Assembly (NCBI GenBank): GCA_030411725.1
Contig: MU839829.1
Span: 558,001-622,000 of the forward strand
Origin: Echria macrotheca
Lineage: Eukaryota > Ascomycota > Sordariomycetes > Sordariales > Schizotheciaceae
DNA length: 64,000 nucleotides
Direction of reading: 5' to 3'
The notes beneath the pieces were generated by a model. It searched no databases. It worked only from the letters and a program-made list of their open reading frames with translations, and was not told the DNA's origin. How positions within the stretch are numbered: position 1 is the stretch's first letter; every line of letters starts with the position of its first letter. The translations under genes were made by a program, and so were the position numbers. Below, one piece after another: positions 32,521-42,312 of this stretch.

Positions 32521-33513
32521 ATGAGCGGTTCACCCCGAGACGGCCGCAGCAAGGCTCAAAAAGCCATGGACCAGATGCCGCCGACACCCACGGAATGGGT
32601 CGCATATGATCACAAATTCGGACTGGCGAAGCGGCCTACCCCTGAGATCCAAAAGGGGGCAATGTGGAATTACGGAGGACCTGTAATCTGGGCTACCATG
32701 GTGTACATTAAGAGTCAAGAGAAAAAAGGCTACCGTGCGTATCCGCAGTACCACTATGCTCCAACTGACGGCATATACACAGCTGACAGGCTTACAGTTG
32801 CCAGGGGATACATGAGGATCCGGAACGCCAACGTCGTGACATACCCTGACGGCACAACAAATTGGCAGCCTGTGAACCTTCTCCAGGGCGTCAAGAACCA
32901 TGAGCATAAACCCCCGACCTACATACCGGTAACTCCGGGGGTTGCTGACCCGGTGGAGGGCACCGTCTACTTCGACTTCAGCCACGTCATCATCCCGGAA
33001 TGCAAGGGGCCCGGTGTGTTTGTTGATCTCTGGATCGAATTCCAAAAGAACCAGACCAAGAAGACCGATCCCATTGCCCAGAATCTGGCTGTTTGGGTTG
33101 TCAACACCAAGATCAACTTGGATTGTGTGGGTGAGTACTACCGCCAGTTCACCCTCACCCTTGGGGAAGGATCGTGAAAAACACGAATGGATCCATGGCT
33201 AACCTGTTCCACAGACCTGGCACAAAGACAGCTGATTGACTCGCTGCGTACTCGCCGCAGAGCCTTTCACATTTACGACCGTACGCAGCAGCTCCTGCAT
33301 GACTGGGGTTGTGCAAAGAACCCCACAAAGAAGCAGACGGGGAAGGCCGAGGACCAAGCGAAGTCTGAGAGGGCTCAGTTCGAAAATCTAATCGCCCAGT
33401 ACGCCCAGAATCTCGCCCAAGCGGGCATGTGGCAAGAGGAGGAGTCGGCAGCCGAGGGGTCGCAGATGTCGTGGGGACAGCCCGCCGATAACAACTCTTA
33501 CTACGGCTACTAG
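32521..33513 (+). CDS. Uncharacterised protein, beta-rich core with Gln-rich tail
   Basis: Two exons, 32521-33130 and 33215-33513, over an 84-nt GTGAGT...CACAG intron (33131-33214); product 302 aa. The splice joins NLDCV to DLAQRQLIDSL. I do not recognise the family. Residues 20-200 look beta-rich (VIWATMVYIKS, ARGYMRIRNANVV, GTVYFDFSHVII, GVFVDLWIEFQ). The order 'L.G ... FDF ... G.fvdL.ieF' loosely recalls velvet-type folds, but no diagnostic velvet motif is present. Residues 205-302 are helical and Gln/Ala-rich (FENLIAQYAQNLAQAGMW) and end in a Tyr-rich tail (NNSYYGY). No signal peptide or membrane segment. Good start context (GCAGCCATGAGC). The gene structure is convincing; the function is unknown. 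Confidence 0.75.
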
Positions 33514-34135
33514 ATAATTTGCAAGGTGTCGACCCGAGCGATTACTTCACTGAGCGGTCGACCACCCGGACCTCCGCCGAGTTTACTTTTATGACGCCAG
33601 CATCATCTGCCGGGAACGGCTCGGGATCTCTGAAGGAGGAAATAATTGGCAGATGACTCGAGCAGGAGACAGCGTTGCTTTTCTTACACGCCAGAGCGGG
33701 AACTCTGGTGTTTGCCACTATTTGGGTGGGCACGGCCCCGAGCTGGACTCAGGGGCCATCTTAAGTACCTACCTTAGCGTAGAACGCAGGGAATAGACTT
33801 CGCATTGCCGTTCCAAGTAGAAGCAGAAGACGTGTAGGTGTTGAAATATTTGATTGTTGTCGAGAGCTCTCGGGTGCAGAGTTGATGGAATGATTGACGA
33901 CGGGAAGTGTCCGCAGTGGGGCGCGATCAGCACAACACACCAGAGACAAAACGCCCCTGATTGGCCAGATCACTACTTCCCATCGAGAAAGAGGAAGGCA
34001 CTCCCGCATCGATTTCGTCACCAATCCCACAAAGCTAACCTTATCGATTTCGTCATATATATCTCGACCCTTCTTAAAAATAACCAGACCAGCGCCAACT
34101 CGAGGAAGCAAAGTTCCGACCGACCTCTTCCTAAC
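33514..34135. other. Intergenic stretch upstream of the SDR gene
   Basis: No gene is recognised; promoter of the downstream dehydrogenase. Confidence 0.5.
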
Positions 34136-35348
34136 ATGGGTGTTCCCAAATCTCTCTCTGCTCAACTTCTCAAGATCCCCAGACCTACCACTTCGACGAC
34201 AATCGTCAGACCCTGGACATACACGGTACGTCCGCGACAGACCAATTCGTCGATAAATTCATCGGGCGCTTTCCGGCCGAGAACACCTTCGTCTTCGACA
34301 GTCCCTAAAGCAACAATGGCGACTAAGAGTGCTGCGGCCGCGAGCCACGACGAGTACCACCGCAATTCGCTCTTTAACATGAAGGGGCGTGTTGCGCTCG
34401 TCACTGGTATGTATATCCCATTGCTCCTCAATTAATGCATAGGTACAATACTAAATAACATACAGGCGGCGGCTCCGGAATCGGCCTCATGATTACCCAG
34501 GCGCTCGCCGTCAACGGCGCCAAGGTGTACATCGTCGGCCGCACGGCCGAGAAGCTGCAGAAGGTGGTGGACACGTACGGCAAGGACATCGAGGGCGAGA
34601 TCATCGCGCTGACGGCCGACGTGACCAAAAAGGATGACGTGGCGCGTCTGGTGAAGGAGATTGAGTCGCGAGAGAAGTGCCTGTGCATCCTGGTCAACAA
34701 CGCGGGCGTATCGAGCGCGTCGCAGTCGACCGAGTCGGACTCGGCCGCGGAGATGAAGGCGAACCTGTTTGACAGCGACAAGGCGACGCTGAGCGACTGG
34801 ACAGACACGTACGCGGCCAACGTGGCGTCCATCTTCTTTGCGACGACGGCGTTTCTGCCGCTGTTGCAGGCGAGCAGCGAGAGACACAAGGGGTGGTCGG
34901 GGACGGTGATCAACACGACGTCCATCTCGGGCATGGTCAAGAGCGCGCAGCACCGTATGTGTTTTTTTCTTTTTTTTTGTGTGTCAAGGATCAAAAGAAA
35001 GATGGATACTTAACTAATAGCGGAGCAGACTTCTCATACAATGCAAGCAAGGCGGCCGCGATCCACCTCACGCGCATGCTGGCGGCCGAGATCGCCGAGA
35101 ACGGCCACAAGATCCGCGTCAACAGCATCGCTCCGGGACCGTTCCCGAGCGAGATGACGGCGGACGAGAGCGATGAATTCCAGAAGAGCCATATTCCGAA
35201 AGAGAAGTACGAGGACAAGTATCCCGGTGCCCGGCCGGGACGGGACGTCGACATGGCGCAGGCGGTGCTCATGATGGCGGCTAACCAGTTTATCAATGGG
35301 CAGACGCTGGCTGTGGATGGCGGGTATACTTTGGCGGCTGGCCTGTAA
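34136..35348 (+). CDS. Short-chain dehydrogenase/reductase (RhlG-like 3-oxoacyl reductase type)
   Basis: Three exons: 34136-34406, 34466-34954 and 35029-35348; introns GTATGT...ACAG (59 nt) and GTATGT...GCAG (74 nt); product 359 aa. The NAD(P)-binding glycine motif TGGGSGIG is at 90-97. DVT, NNAG, NTTSISG (catalytic Ser) and Y257-NAS-K261 (catalytic Tyr and Lys) follow, and the C-terminal VDGGYTLAAGL is typical of classical SDRs. Fungal relatives are often annotated 'rhamnolipid biosynthesis 3-oxoacyl-reductase'; the true substrate is unknown. The first 60-70 residues are extra, basic and Ser/Thr-rich without acidic residues, resembling a mitochondrial presequence; translation could also start at the internal ATG at 34316. 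Confidence 0.92.
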
Positions 35349-35881
35349 TTTTTCTTACCTAAAATGATGATGTATGATTAGACTTGTACGAGAGTTTTTA
35401 GGTACCAGGCATTTCGTTATGATTCAATCAAGTCCCAAGATCGGAGTTATATATATGTCTCTCTACGAGGACCTCAATGGCACGATGAGAACCCTCATGA
35501 CTCTCCAAGGCACACCAAAATTTTGGCCTGAACTAAGGTACTGCATGTGCCTAAAGAACGGCTAGAGCAGAAAACCTGCCCACCTCGGACCGACCACAGG
35601 GTAGCAACTCCCTACGGACCCCTTTTTTCTCTCCTTTTCCTTTTTCCTTTGTCATAATCGCATCCTGGGCACAGAGGAGCCCAATCGAGTGGATTGCGAA
35701 AGAGCTATAGATAGAACCTCGATGTGCATACGTACCGAGGATTAGATAGTAGGCACTCATGTACTATAACCACCTAGCAGACGGACCGCTCACCCCCTTA
35801 GCAGGTGGACGCCTTCTGTTATGTTCTTATGGCGTAAAGCAAATAATAATTATATATCTCTAAAATACTTGATATCACCTC
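35349..35881. other. Convergent intergenic stretch
   Basis: It lies between the SDR 3' end and the low-complexity ORF. No feature is recognised. Confidence 0.5.
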
Positions 35882-37702
35882 CTAGGCCCCTTGCCACCCG
35901 CCCCGAGCAGCCTGCCGCCCAGTATCGTGATGGACATCTCCAAACGCCCCAAAACCCGATCGTGCAGGTGGTGGATGGGAAGAGGAAGAGGAGAATATAG
36001 AGCTAGAGTTGGTCGACGCCATCGAGGACGAAGAGGATACCACGCTACTAGAACTAGGTCTACCGGGACCGGGACTTGGCTGGCCGTGTGGCCACGGGTC
36101 TGTTCCGAAGACTCGGAGGGGGTTCGAGGTCCGGGGCTGCCCGAAGCCGAAGCCGAAGCCGAGGCCGGATGGTGGTGTTGTTGTTGTTGGTTGCAGATCC
36201 GACCGTGGACGTGGACGTGGTGCTAGTAGGGGGTTGGAGTTGAAAGTGTGCGGTTCTTGTCCCTGATGGAGATTTGATGACCGTGGCTGCCGAAAGCCGA
36301 AAGACGGTGGCGGCGTTAGTGATCGTGATGCTGTCTGCCGCGGGGAGTGGACCCAGGAGAAGGGGGTGTATGTTTGTGCTGAGCCGGAGGAGAGTGGTCG
36401 TGGGATTGTTGTCCTGGGTGTAGGTGGTGGTGGTGAGTGTCCTCCGACGGGAGTGGATGTCTGACTCTGCAGGGTTCCGCTTGAAGATGTTGGTCTCGCT
36501 GGGAGGTTTAGGGGGTTGGGTGTAAGGCGGGCGGTCGAGTTCGGCGGCGGTGAGTGGTGGAAGAGGGGCAGCGGACGGGGTCCCCCAAAAGATGGTGGTG
36601 TCCCTGGTCGAGGATACTGGTGTAATGTGGCTTGCTGTGCTGGTAGTGTGGGAGAGAAAGGCTGCTGGTGGACGGCTGCTCCATGGTTGTTCGTCCCGCC
36701 GCCGCTTGTTGGGGGATTTATTAGCGGTCGGGGGTGGTCGTAGTCGCCGAGGTGGATTACGGCTGGTCCGGTGATGCGCAGACGCAAGTTCCCGGTGCCC
36801 TGCTGCTGCTCGGCTCCATGGGTGTTGGATGCAGGACCAAACGGCTGATGAGCACCGAAATGGGGCGTTGGACGTTCCTGGATGATGATGCGTTGTGTTG
36901 GTATCGTCGACCCCGGGGCGGGAACACGCGGAGTGAGTCGGGAGATGGGCTCGGTCTGCCCTGGATGCAGGGTTGGCCTGGGATTTCCTGGCGGCGGGGG
37001 AGAGTGTCGCTGCTGCTGAAAGTTGGACTCGAATGGGAGGGGATGGTTCAGATTCTGGTTGGGACGTTGCGGTTGTCCTCTGTTCGATGCGATGCCATTT
37101 CCTGCATCGTGTTCTGTCGTCTCCCTCGAGCCCAGTGGCCGCTCTTCCCACAGACTGTCTTCGGAGATCTCGTTTGGGCGTGGGGTGCGTTTCATTGTTC
37201 TGACGCGTCTGGATGTTGATGTGGTTGATCCTTGGTGTTGTTGAGAAGCTTCAGTAATGGCGATCGGGCAAGGTTGGCCGTGAGATGTGAGAATGGGGAA
37301 GCTCACCTCAATGGTGAGGGGACTCTTGGCTTCAGCTTTATAATAAGGGAACCCCTCACAAGTCCCAACAGCCCAAGAAGCCCTGTGCTGCGCCAGAATG
37401 CCCTGAATGGTAAGGTTGCATGAGTAAGCAAGGCTCTGGTTCTGTGCTGCGCAGTGTCTGCTCAGCCCCTTTTTCCTGCAGGCTGCCTCAGGTCTGGCCA
37501 GACCCCGCGGAGCTGAAAAGACGGCCAAAAATGCCGCCGACGTCATAATATTGTTGAGCTCACGCCATGTCCTCATGTCCTCAGCGTAAAACTCTGCTCC
37601 GACTTCTTTCGAAAACTGAATCGGGGTCTTCTCAAAGATGATTCCCCTCCTCTCTACAAATTTACTTCCGTGATCATGGTCTAACTGAACATTCTTCACC
37701 AT
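35882..37702 (-). CDS. Low-complexity Pro/Ser/Thr/Gly-rich ORF, uncertain
   Basis: A 606-codon open frame with a true ATG at 37702. The first 170 residues have mixed composition; the rest is Pro, Ser, Gln, Gly and Arg-rich, with GFGFGFGQPR and poly-Ser runs near the end. No domain, signal peptide or transmembrane segment is seen. A second long frame (37151-36060) overlaps on the same strand and is equally biased, so skewed base composition alone may keep frames open. Coding could begin at the internal ATG at 37195 (MKRTPRPNEISED). If real, it resembles intrinsically disordered proteins. Confidence 0.4.
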   Translation of the reverse strand: MVKNVQLDHDHGSKFVERRGIIFEKTPIQFSKEVGAEFYAEDMRTWRELNNIMTSAAFLAVFSAPRGLARPEAACRKKGLSRHCAAQNQSLAYSCNLTIQGILAQHRASWAVGTCEGFPYYKAEAKSPLTIEVSFPILTSHGQPCPIAITEASQQHQGSTTSTSRRVRTMKRTPRPNEISEDSLWEERPLGSRETTEHDAGNGIASNRGQPQRPNQNLNHPLPFESNFQQQRHSPPPPGNPRPTLHPGQTEPISRLTPRVPAPGSTIPTQRIIIQERPTPHFGAHQPFGPASNTHGAEQQQGTGNLRLRITGPAVIHLGDYDHPRPLINPPTSGGGTNNHGAAVHQQPFSPTLPAQQATLHQYPRPGTPPSFGGPRPLPLFHHSPPPNSTARLTPNPLNLPARPTSSSGTLQSQTSTPVGGHSPPPPTPRTTIPRPLSSGSAQTYTPFSWVHSPRQTASRSLTPPPSFGFRQPRSSNLHQGQEPHTFNSNPLLAPRPRPRSDLQPTTTTPPSGLGFGFGFGQPRTSNPLRVFGTDPWPHGQPSPGPGRPSSSSVVSSSSSMASTNSSSIFSSSSSHPPPARSGFGAFGDVHHDTGRQAARGGWQGA

Positions 37703-40700
37703 CCCCTATGAGCAGTTTCTCTACTGCTCCAGGAGATATCTACCTACCCCCTGAACTGAAACAGCTCAAGCGCGTACTCACCTAGACGCGCTCATGACAG
37801 CGCTGAGCGCTCGTCATCAATGATCTCGGCAAGAATGCTACTGTAGCTTCTGATTACTACGACCGCGCTAGCGAAGACATCTCTACGATCAACTTTGGTA
37901 GTAGGTAGGAAGCTAGTCGCCAGGACCGGCACCAACCAAGGACGCAAGGCCGTTGTCATGCCAGATTAGTTGCAGGGTAAAAACTCTATCAATGAGCACT
38001 CTCCTCCAAGGCTCCAAGTACGTCGGTACCGGATGAAGACTGGAGACGAAACCAGAGACGGCTTTCAATTTGTCGTCGTTTCTAACACTGATTTGATTCC
38101 GGCTGCCCGTGCCGCCTTCCACATTGACCCTTGGTCGCTCCAGTCTGTACCGACGGTCAAGTAGTTGCTAGCATTATACAAAACCTGCTGTTACTTCGGT
38201 TTGGTTGGTCCCGTGACATCAAGGTTCTGGATATAACCTAGCGGCCTCCTCAGGTGAGCGCGGGCTGCTATTCAAGAGCTGTGACGACGATGAATCGCGC
38301 CATGTCGTCCTCTAACCACCACCTCAAGTAGGGCTTCCTGTTGTGTCTGTTATTATATCTGATGTCCGTGGATCGAGACGTTGGTCGACAGATATATGTC
38401 TGTACGACGAAGCGGGAATCATGCTCTTGGGAAAAGCGTGTATCATGGACAAGAAACGCCACAAGCTGGAGGCTCAGTTGCGCTACCTAGTAAGGATGTA
38501 GGTTCTTCGCTTACTAGGTATGCACGCACTATCTCGTCGCCAAAAGCACGATGACGGCAAGTTCTGGCTCTCCACAACGACAAGGGAAAAAAAAGATGGA
38601 CTGCTCGAATTCATACCTGACGTCACAGAAGCGCCTACACATATCTCAAGTCCAACAATCAAGCGGTACAACGCACGACGTAGCAACCTACCCAGTTACC
38701 TGACCGAACGTCGTCTAGCTATGTCGATCCAAAACCGCCAAGACCTATCCATAAAACAATCCAGTTCTACCGTACGGTATAAACGTGCATACAAATTACC
38801 TACTGCAGGCCGCCCCGCCGACGACCACTACACAAGACAAGAGAAACCGGGTAAATCCCCCCGTCCCCGTCTCCGTCTCCCCCAGGCCGCGACCAGACCA
38901 GGTTACAGTATGTTCAATCCCGCACTTGCATCGCGAGACAAGGGTTTGTTATCAATCAAAGCAGAGAGATACCCTGCCGCCGTGGGTACTCTGCCGCTTC
39001 TCTTACCCTCGCGGGGAGAGAGAGAGTTAGGGATTAGAGCTGCGGTAGAGTTGTTTTAGTTTGCTGCAGAGTACCATTTCACCTGCTAATCAATCTACCT
39101 ATACAGACTTGAAGTCGAGAAGCTCTCTATAATAGAGAAGTGAATAAGGGATCAAGAGATGGGGACGTGCTAAAACATGTCCCTGCCGGGCGGTGTTAAT
39201 TGTTGTCAGTGGGAGGTCTTGACGGAATAAATGCACATAAATGTGCCTTGAACTAATAACCCCTAGCGGTGCTTGCAAGGCCCCTTACGGTGTCTAGTCT
39301 ACCACATCCGTCCGTACCCTATTCACTGTATCTTCTTTTGCTTTTCATGAAAAATAAAATAAAAGGGTTTCTAACGCCAACTCTGCGTCAGCCATTCACC
39401 GTATGCTCGTCTGGCTATGGGCTCCTGGTTTAATAGGAGTAGGTTAAGTATCAATAGCCATCACACCCACCCGTCTCCGCCGTACTTACCTTCCTTTCCT
39501 CCAGAGCAAAAGTCCCAACACAAACAAAAAAGAACCCCCCCCTCCCCCCCCTCAAATCGTCTCACAAAGAAGTTCCCTAAAATCCTTCAAAAATAAAACC
39601 CCTACTACAATCCCAATTGAAAAATCCATCCCCAATCCAGAGTCCCCCCAAAAATATCCCCCCATCAATTCATGAAGTGACATCACCACTCCAAAGAAAA
39701 CTTCCTCGAGACCCAAGCCCAACTCAACTCACGTTAGCGCCTCGCTAAAACCCAACACCCCGCAGGGACAAACAAAAGCCCAGGGGTCCCCGGCCCCTGT
39801 AACCTCCCTCCTGCAAGGCTGCCTCCTGCCATTGTCGGCAGCGGCAGCACCAGCGGCAGCAACGGGCAGGGCAGCGGGCAGCGGGCCGGATCTGCACCCG
39901 TAGATCTGGGGATGGAGGGTCCTAGGAACCTGGGGTCGATCTCCCCCCCTCCCCCCCTCCCCCCCGTCCCCCGTTCCCCGTCTTGGGTTCTGGGTTTCTC
40001 GGGACTGCCCTGCTGCTACTGCTGCAGTCTCTGCGTCCATCGGGATTCCAAGTTCCATTGCTTGATCGCACTACACACTTCACTCTTTACACATCGCACA
40101 TCCGATCTGATTCGATTCGATTCGATCCGGGGACTTTGTCACCAGGATCGGATGACGACACCACATCTTCACAAGAAAGCAAATTGAGTTCTGATAATGT
40201 CTCATTGTCTGATGCCATGCACGACGGGATGCAAGCCCTGCATCTGCATAGCAAACCAGAACTCAAACTAGACTGCACAGTCAATGCTGTTGTCTGTCCT
40301 GCTGTCCCTCCCTCTTCCACCAGCCGCGATCCGATAGAGGAGAAAAACAACGGCCCAATCTCCAGGATAATGATGATGCCTCCGCCGAAAAAACAGAAAC
40401 TGGGGTATACAGATGATGATTCCAATCTCGCCCCTCCCACAAACCCATGGGGAGCCACAACGTGTAGAAAACTCCACTGAAAAATGCAAAAAGCGGCCGC
40501 TGCAATGGCTGCTACCCGCTGTGAAAACACACAAACCCATCCCGAACAAACTCGGCCGCTCAAACCCGTTTCTCGAGCGGAGACTACCATTGACCAAAAA
40601 TGCGCAAACAGCCAACCAACCCATGATGTGGTACCGACCAACCAACCAAACCGACCAGGTGAGATTGCCCATGATGCATAAAGACCCGTGTACCAAAAAG

Positions 40701-40980
40701 AAAATGTGATGTGATGTGGAGCAACAACAAAAGGGGTCCTAAACTGACACCCACCCCATCAAAAAGGGCGGCCGTCGGAATAAATCTTGTGTTGCACTCC
40801 GGGTATCATCCGATAAGAATATCCCCAAAAGGCTAATTTATTGAAGAAGCGAAGTGTCGTGATGTGTCGAACAATAAACTCGCGCGATGCTGAACCGTAC
40901 CCCGAGACAAAAGAAAACCATACGGTGTCGTGTGACATGCTGTGAGGAGTGGTGTGTGCCGTCGTCAATTCATCAGTCGT
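37703..40980. other. Gene-poor region upstream of low-complexity ORF
   Basis: About 3.3 kb with no convincing gene. The part from 37.7 to 39.4 kb is noticeably more AT-rich than its surroundings and could contain a decayed element; short homopurine/homopyrimidine and poly-C runs occur at 39.5-40.0 kb. I could not identify a transposon in it. Confidence 0.45.
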
Positions 40981-42312
40981 TTAGAGAAACCGGTCCATCC
41001 ACTTCAAATCGAGCCAGCCGACCTTCTCATACGCCGTCCACAGCTTGGATGCCTTGTTGACGTCGATCTTGCAAGCCTGCTGAGCATCCGTCTTGCGGAA
41101 CTCCTTCCGGATCTTGGCGCACTCGAGACGGCGGATGAAGATGCGTCGCTTGCTGGTGAGATAGGTTGCACAGTCAAGGCGGAGGCCGGCAGCAAGCAGA
41201 AGCTCGTCGGGGTGCAACAGATGGGCCTGCGGATCCTTGCTCAGGTCGAGAGCATTGCCCTTCCAGTCCACTTTGAGGCTGTTGGCTTTGTTGGGCAGTG
41301 AGTGGAGCGGTGGGCAGTAATCCGGAAGCGAAGCAAAGTCCTTATCTTCGCGATTGGGTGCCACTGTTCGGACCCGAGGCTCGGGGGTAGAGCTGACACG
41401 GATCGTCTGGCGGGCGGCTGGCGTAGCCCGAATCTGTCTCGGCAGCGTCGGCTTCATCTTCGGAGACTTGGGTTTCTGGATTCGGCCAGTGGCAACCTTC
41501 AGCGGTTGGGGCTTCAGGGCTGTGGGACGCGAGGCGGGGAGGATCGGGGGCAGTTTCATCATGGGGCGTGCTACGATGGTGTTCTTCCGGTCCGCTCTGA
41601 GAAGTTCCCGCTCCTTGCGCAAGTAGGCCCGCGGGTTCTCGGTAAACCTCTGGAGACAGTTGGACTTGAAGTAGAGGGCGAGCTCATAATCCTCCCGTCT
41701 GGGCGGCGTGGCCTCTCGGAACAGAGATGCTGGTCGCGACGCAATATGTTCATCAACCAATCGCTCGTTGATCGTCTCGCGGGACTCATCGGTCGGTACG
41801 AACAGCGGCGCAGGCGGGCTCGAGGCGGTGTCATTGCTCGGGTAGAGAATGGGATCTTGAATGCTCAACGGCGTCGATGGTATCGCGGAAGCGACTGGAT
41901 TGACTGCTTTGTTCGGCGGCGAGACGGGAGGCGAGAGGGGCGGGTTGGGGAGCGGCCGCTTGCCAACGACGGCGACGTCTCCCATTCCCGCCATCTCCAC
42001 CTGCGAAAAGCTCTCGAGACGTGGGGCTTCGGGCGGTGACATGAGGTTGCTGATATCGCACGTTTTCTTGGGTTCCAGCACCATTGGTTTGGCAATCCGC
42101 TCGGCCGTCATTGTCTGCACGTCCTTGGTCGGCGTCTGGGGAAGTCGGGTCCGAGGAGGAGCAACGCTGGTCCAGAATCGAGTCGTGGTGGGAGCCTGAT
42201 CCTTTTCAATGAGCGCGGGAAGCTGAGTCGTTGCGGGAGACATCCGGTGGTCAGCCATGTCGCGAATGACTGTTTTAAGAGGAGCTGGGTGGCGAAGTGA
42301 TGGCAGGGACAT
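40981..42312 (-). CDS. SWIRM-domain protein (Fun19/Laf-type)
   Basis: Intronless, 443 aa from the ATG at 42312 (the frame is open 12 nt further but begins with GTG). The C-terminal 110 residues form a SWIRM domain: PDYCPPLHSLP, KVDWKGNALDLS, HLLHPDELLLAAGLRLDCATYLTSKRRIF, and KASKLWTAYEKVGWLD. The N-terminal part is disordered, with a CDISNLMSPPEAP motif shared by Fun19/Laf1-type fungal proteins and a helical RREDYELALYFKSNCLQRF segment. SWIRM domains bind DNA or histone-modifier complexes, so a chromatin/transcription role is likely (inferred). An 8.4 kb gene-free interval lies upstream. Confidence 0.87.
   Translation of the reverse strand: MSLPSLRHPAPLKTVIRDMADHRMSPATTQLPALIEKDQAPTTTRFWTSVAPPRTRLPQTPTKDVQTMTAERIAKPMVLEPKKTCDISNLMSPPEAPRLESFSQVEMAGMGDVAVVGKRPLPNPPLSPPVSPPNKAVNPVASAIPSTPLSIQDPILYPSNDTASSPPAPLFVPTDESRETINERLVDEHIASRPASLFREATPPRREDYELALYFKSNCLQRFTENPRAYLRKERELLRADRKNTIVARPMMKLPPILPASRPTALKPQPLKVATGRIQKPKSPKMKPTLPRQIRATPAARQTIRVSSTPEPRVRTVAPNREDKDFASLPDYCPPLHSLPNKANSLKVDWKGNALDLSKDPQAHLLHPDELLLAAGLRLDCATYLTSKRRIFIRRLECAKIRKEFRKTDAQQACKIDVNKASKLWTAYEKVGWLDLKWMDRFL

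Noticed and set aside
37703..39400. Possible repeat-mutated transposon
   Set aside because: The sequence is more AT-rich than its surroundings, but no transposase, reverse transcriptase or terminal repeat could be read, so it is only noted as a gene-poor stretch.
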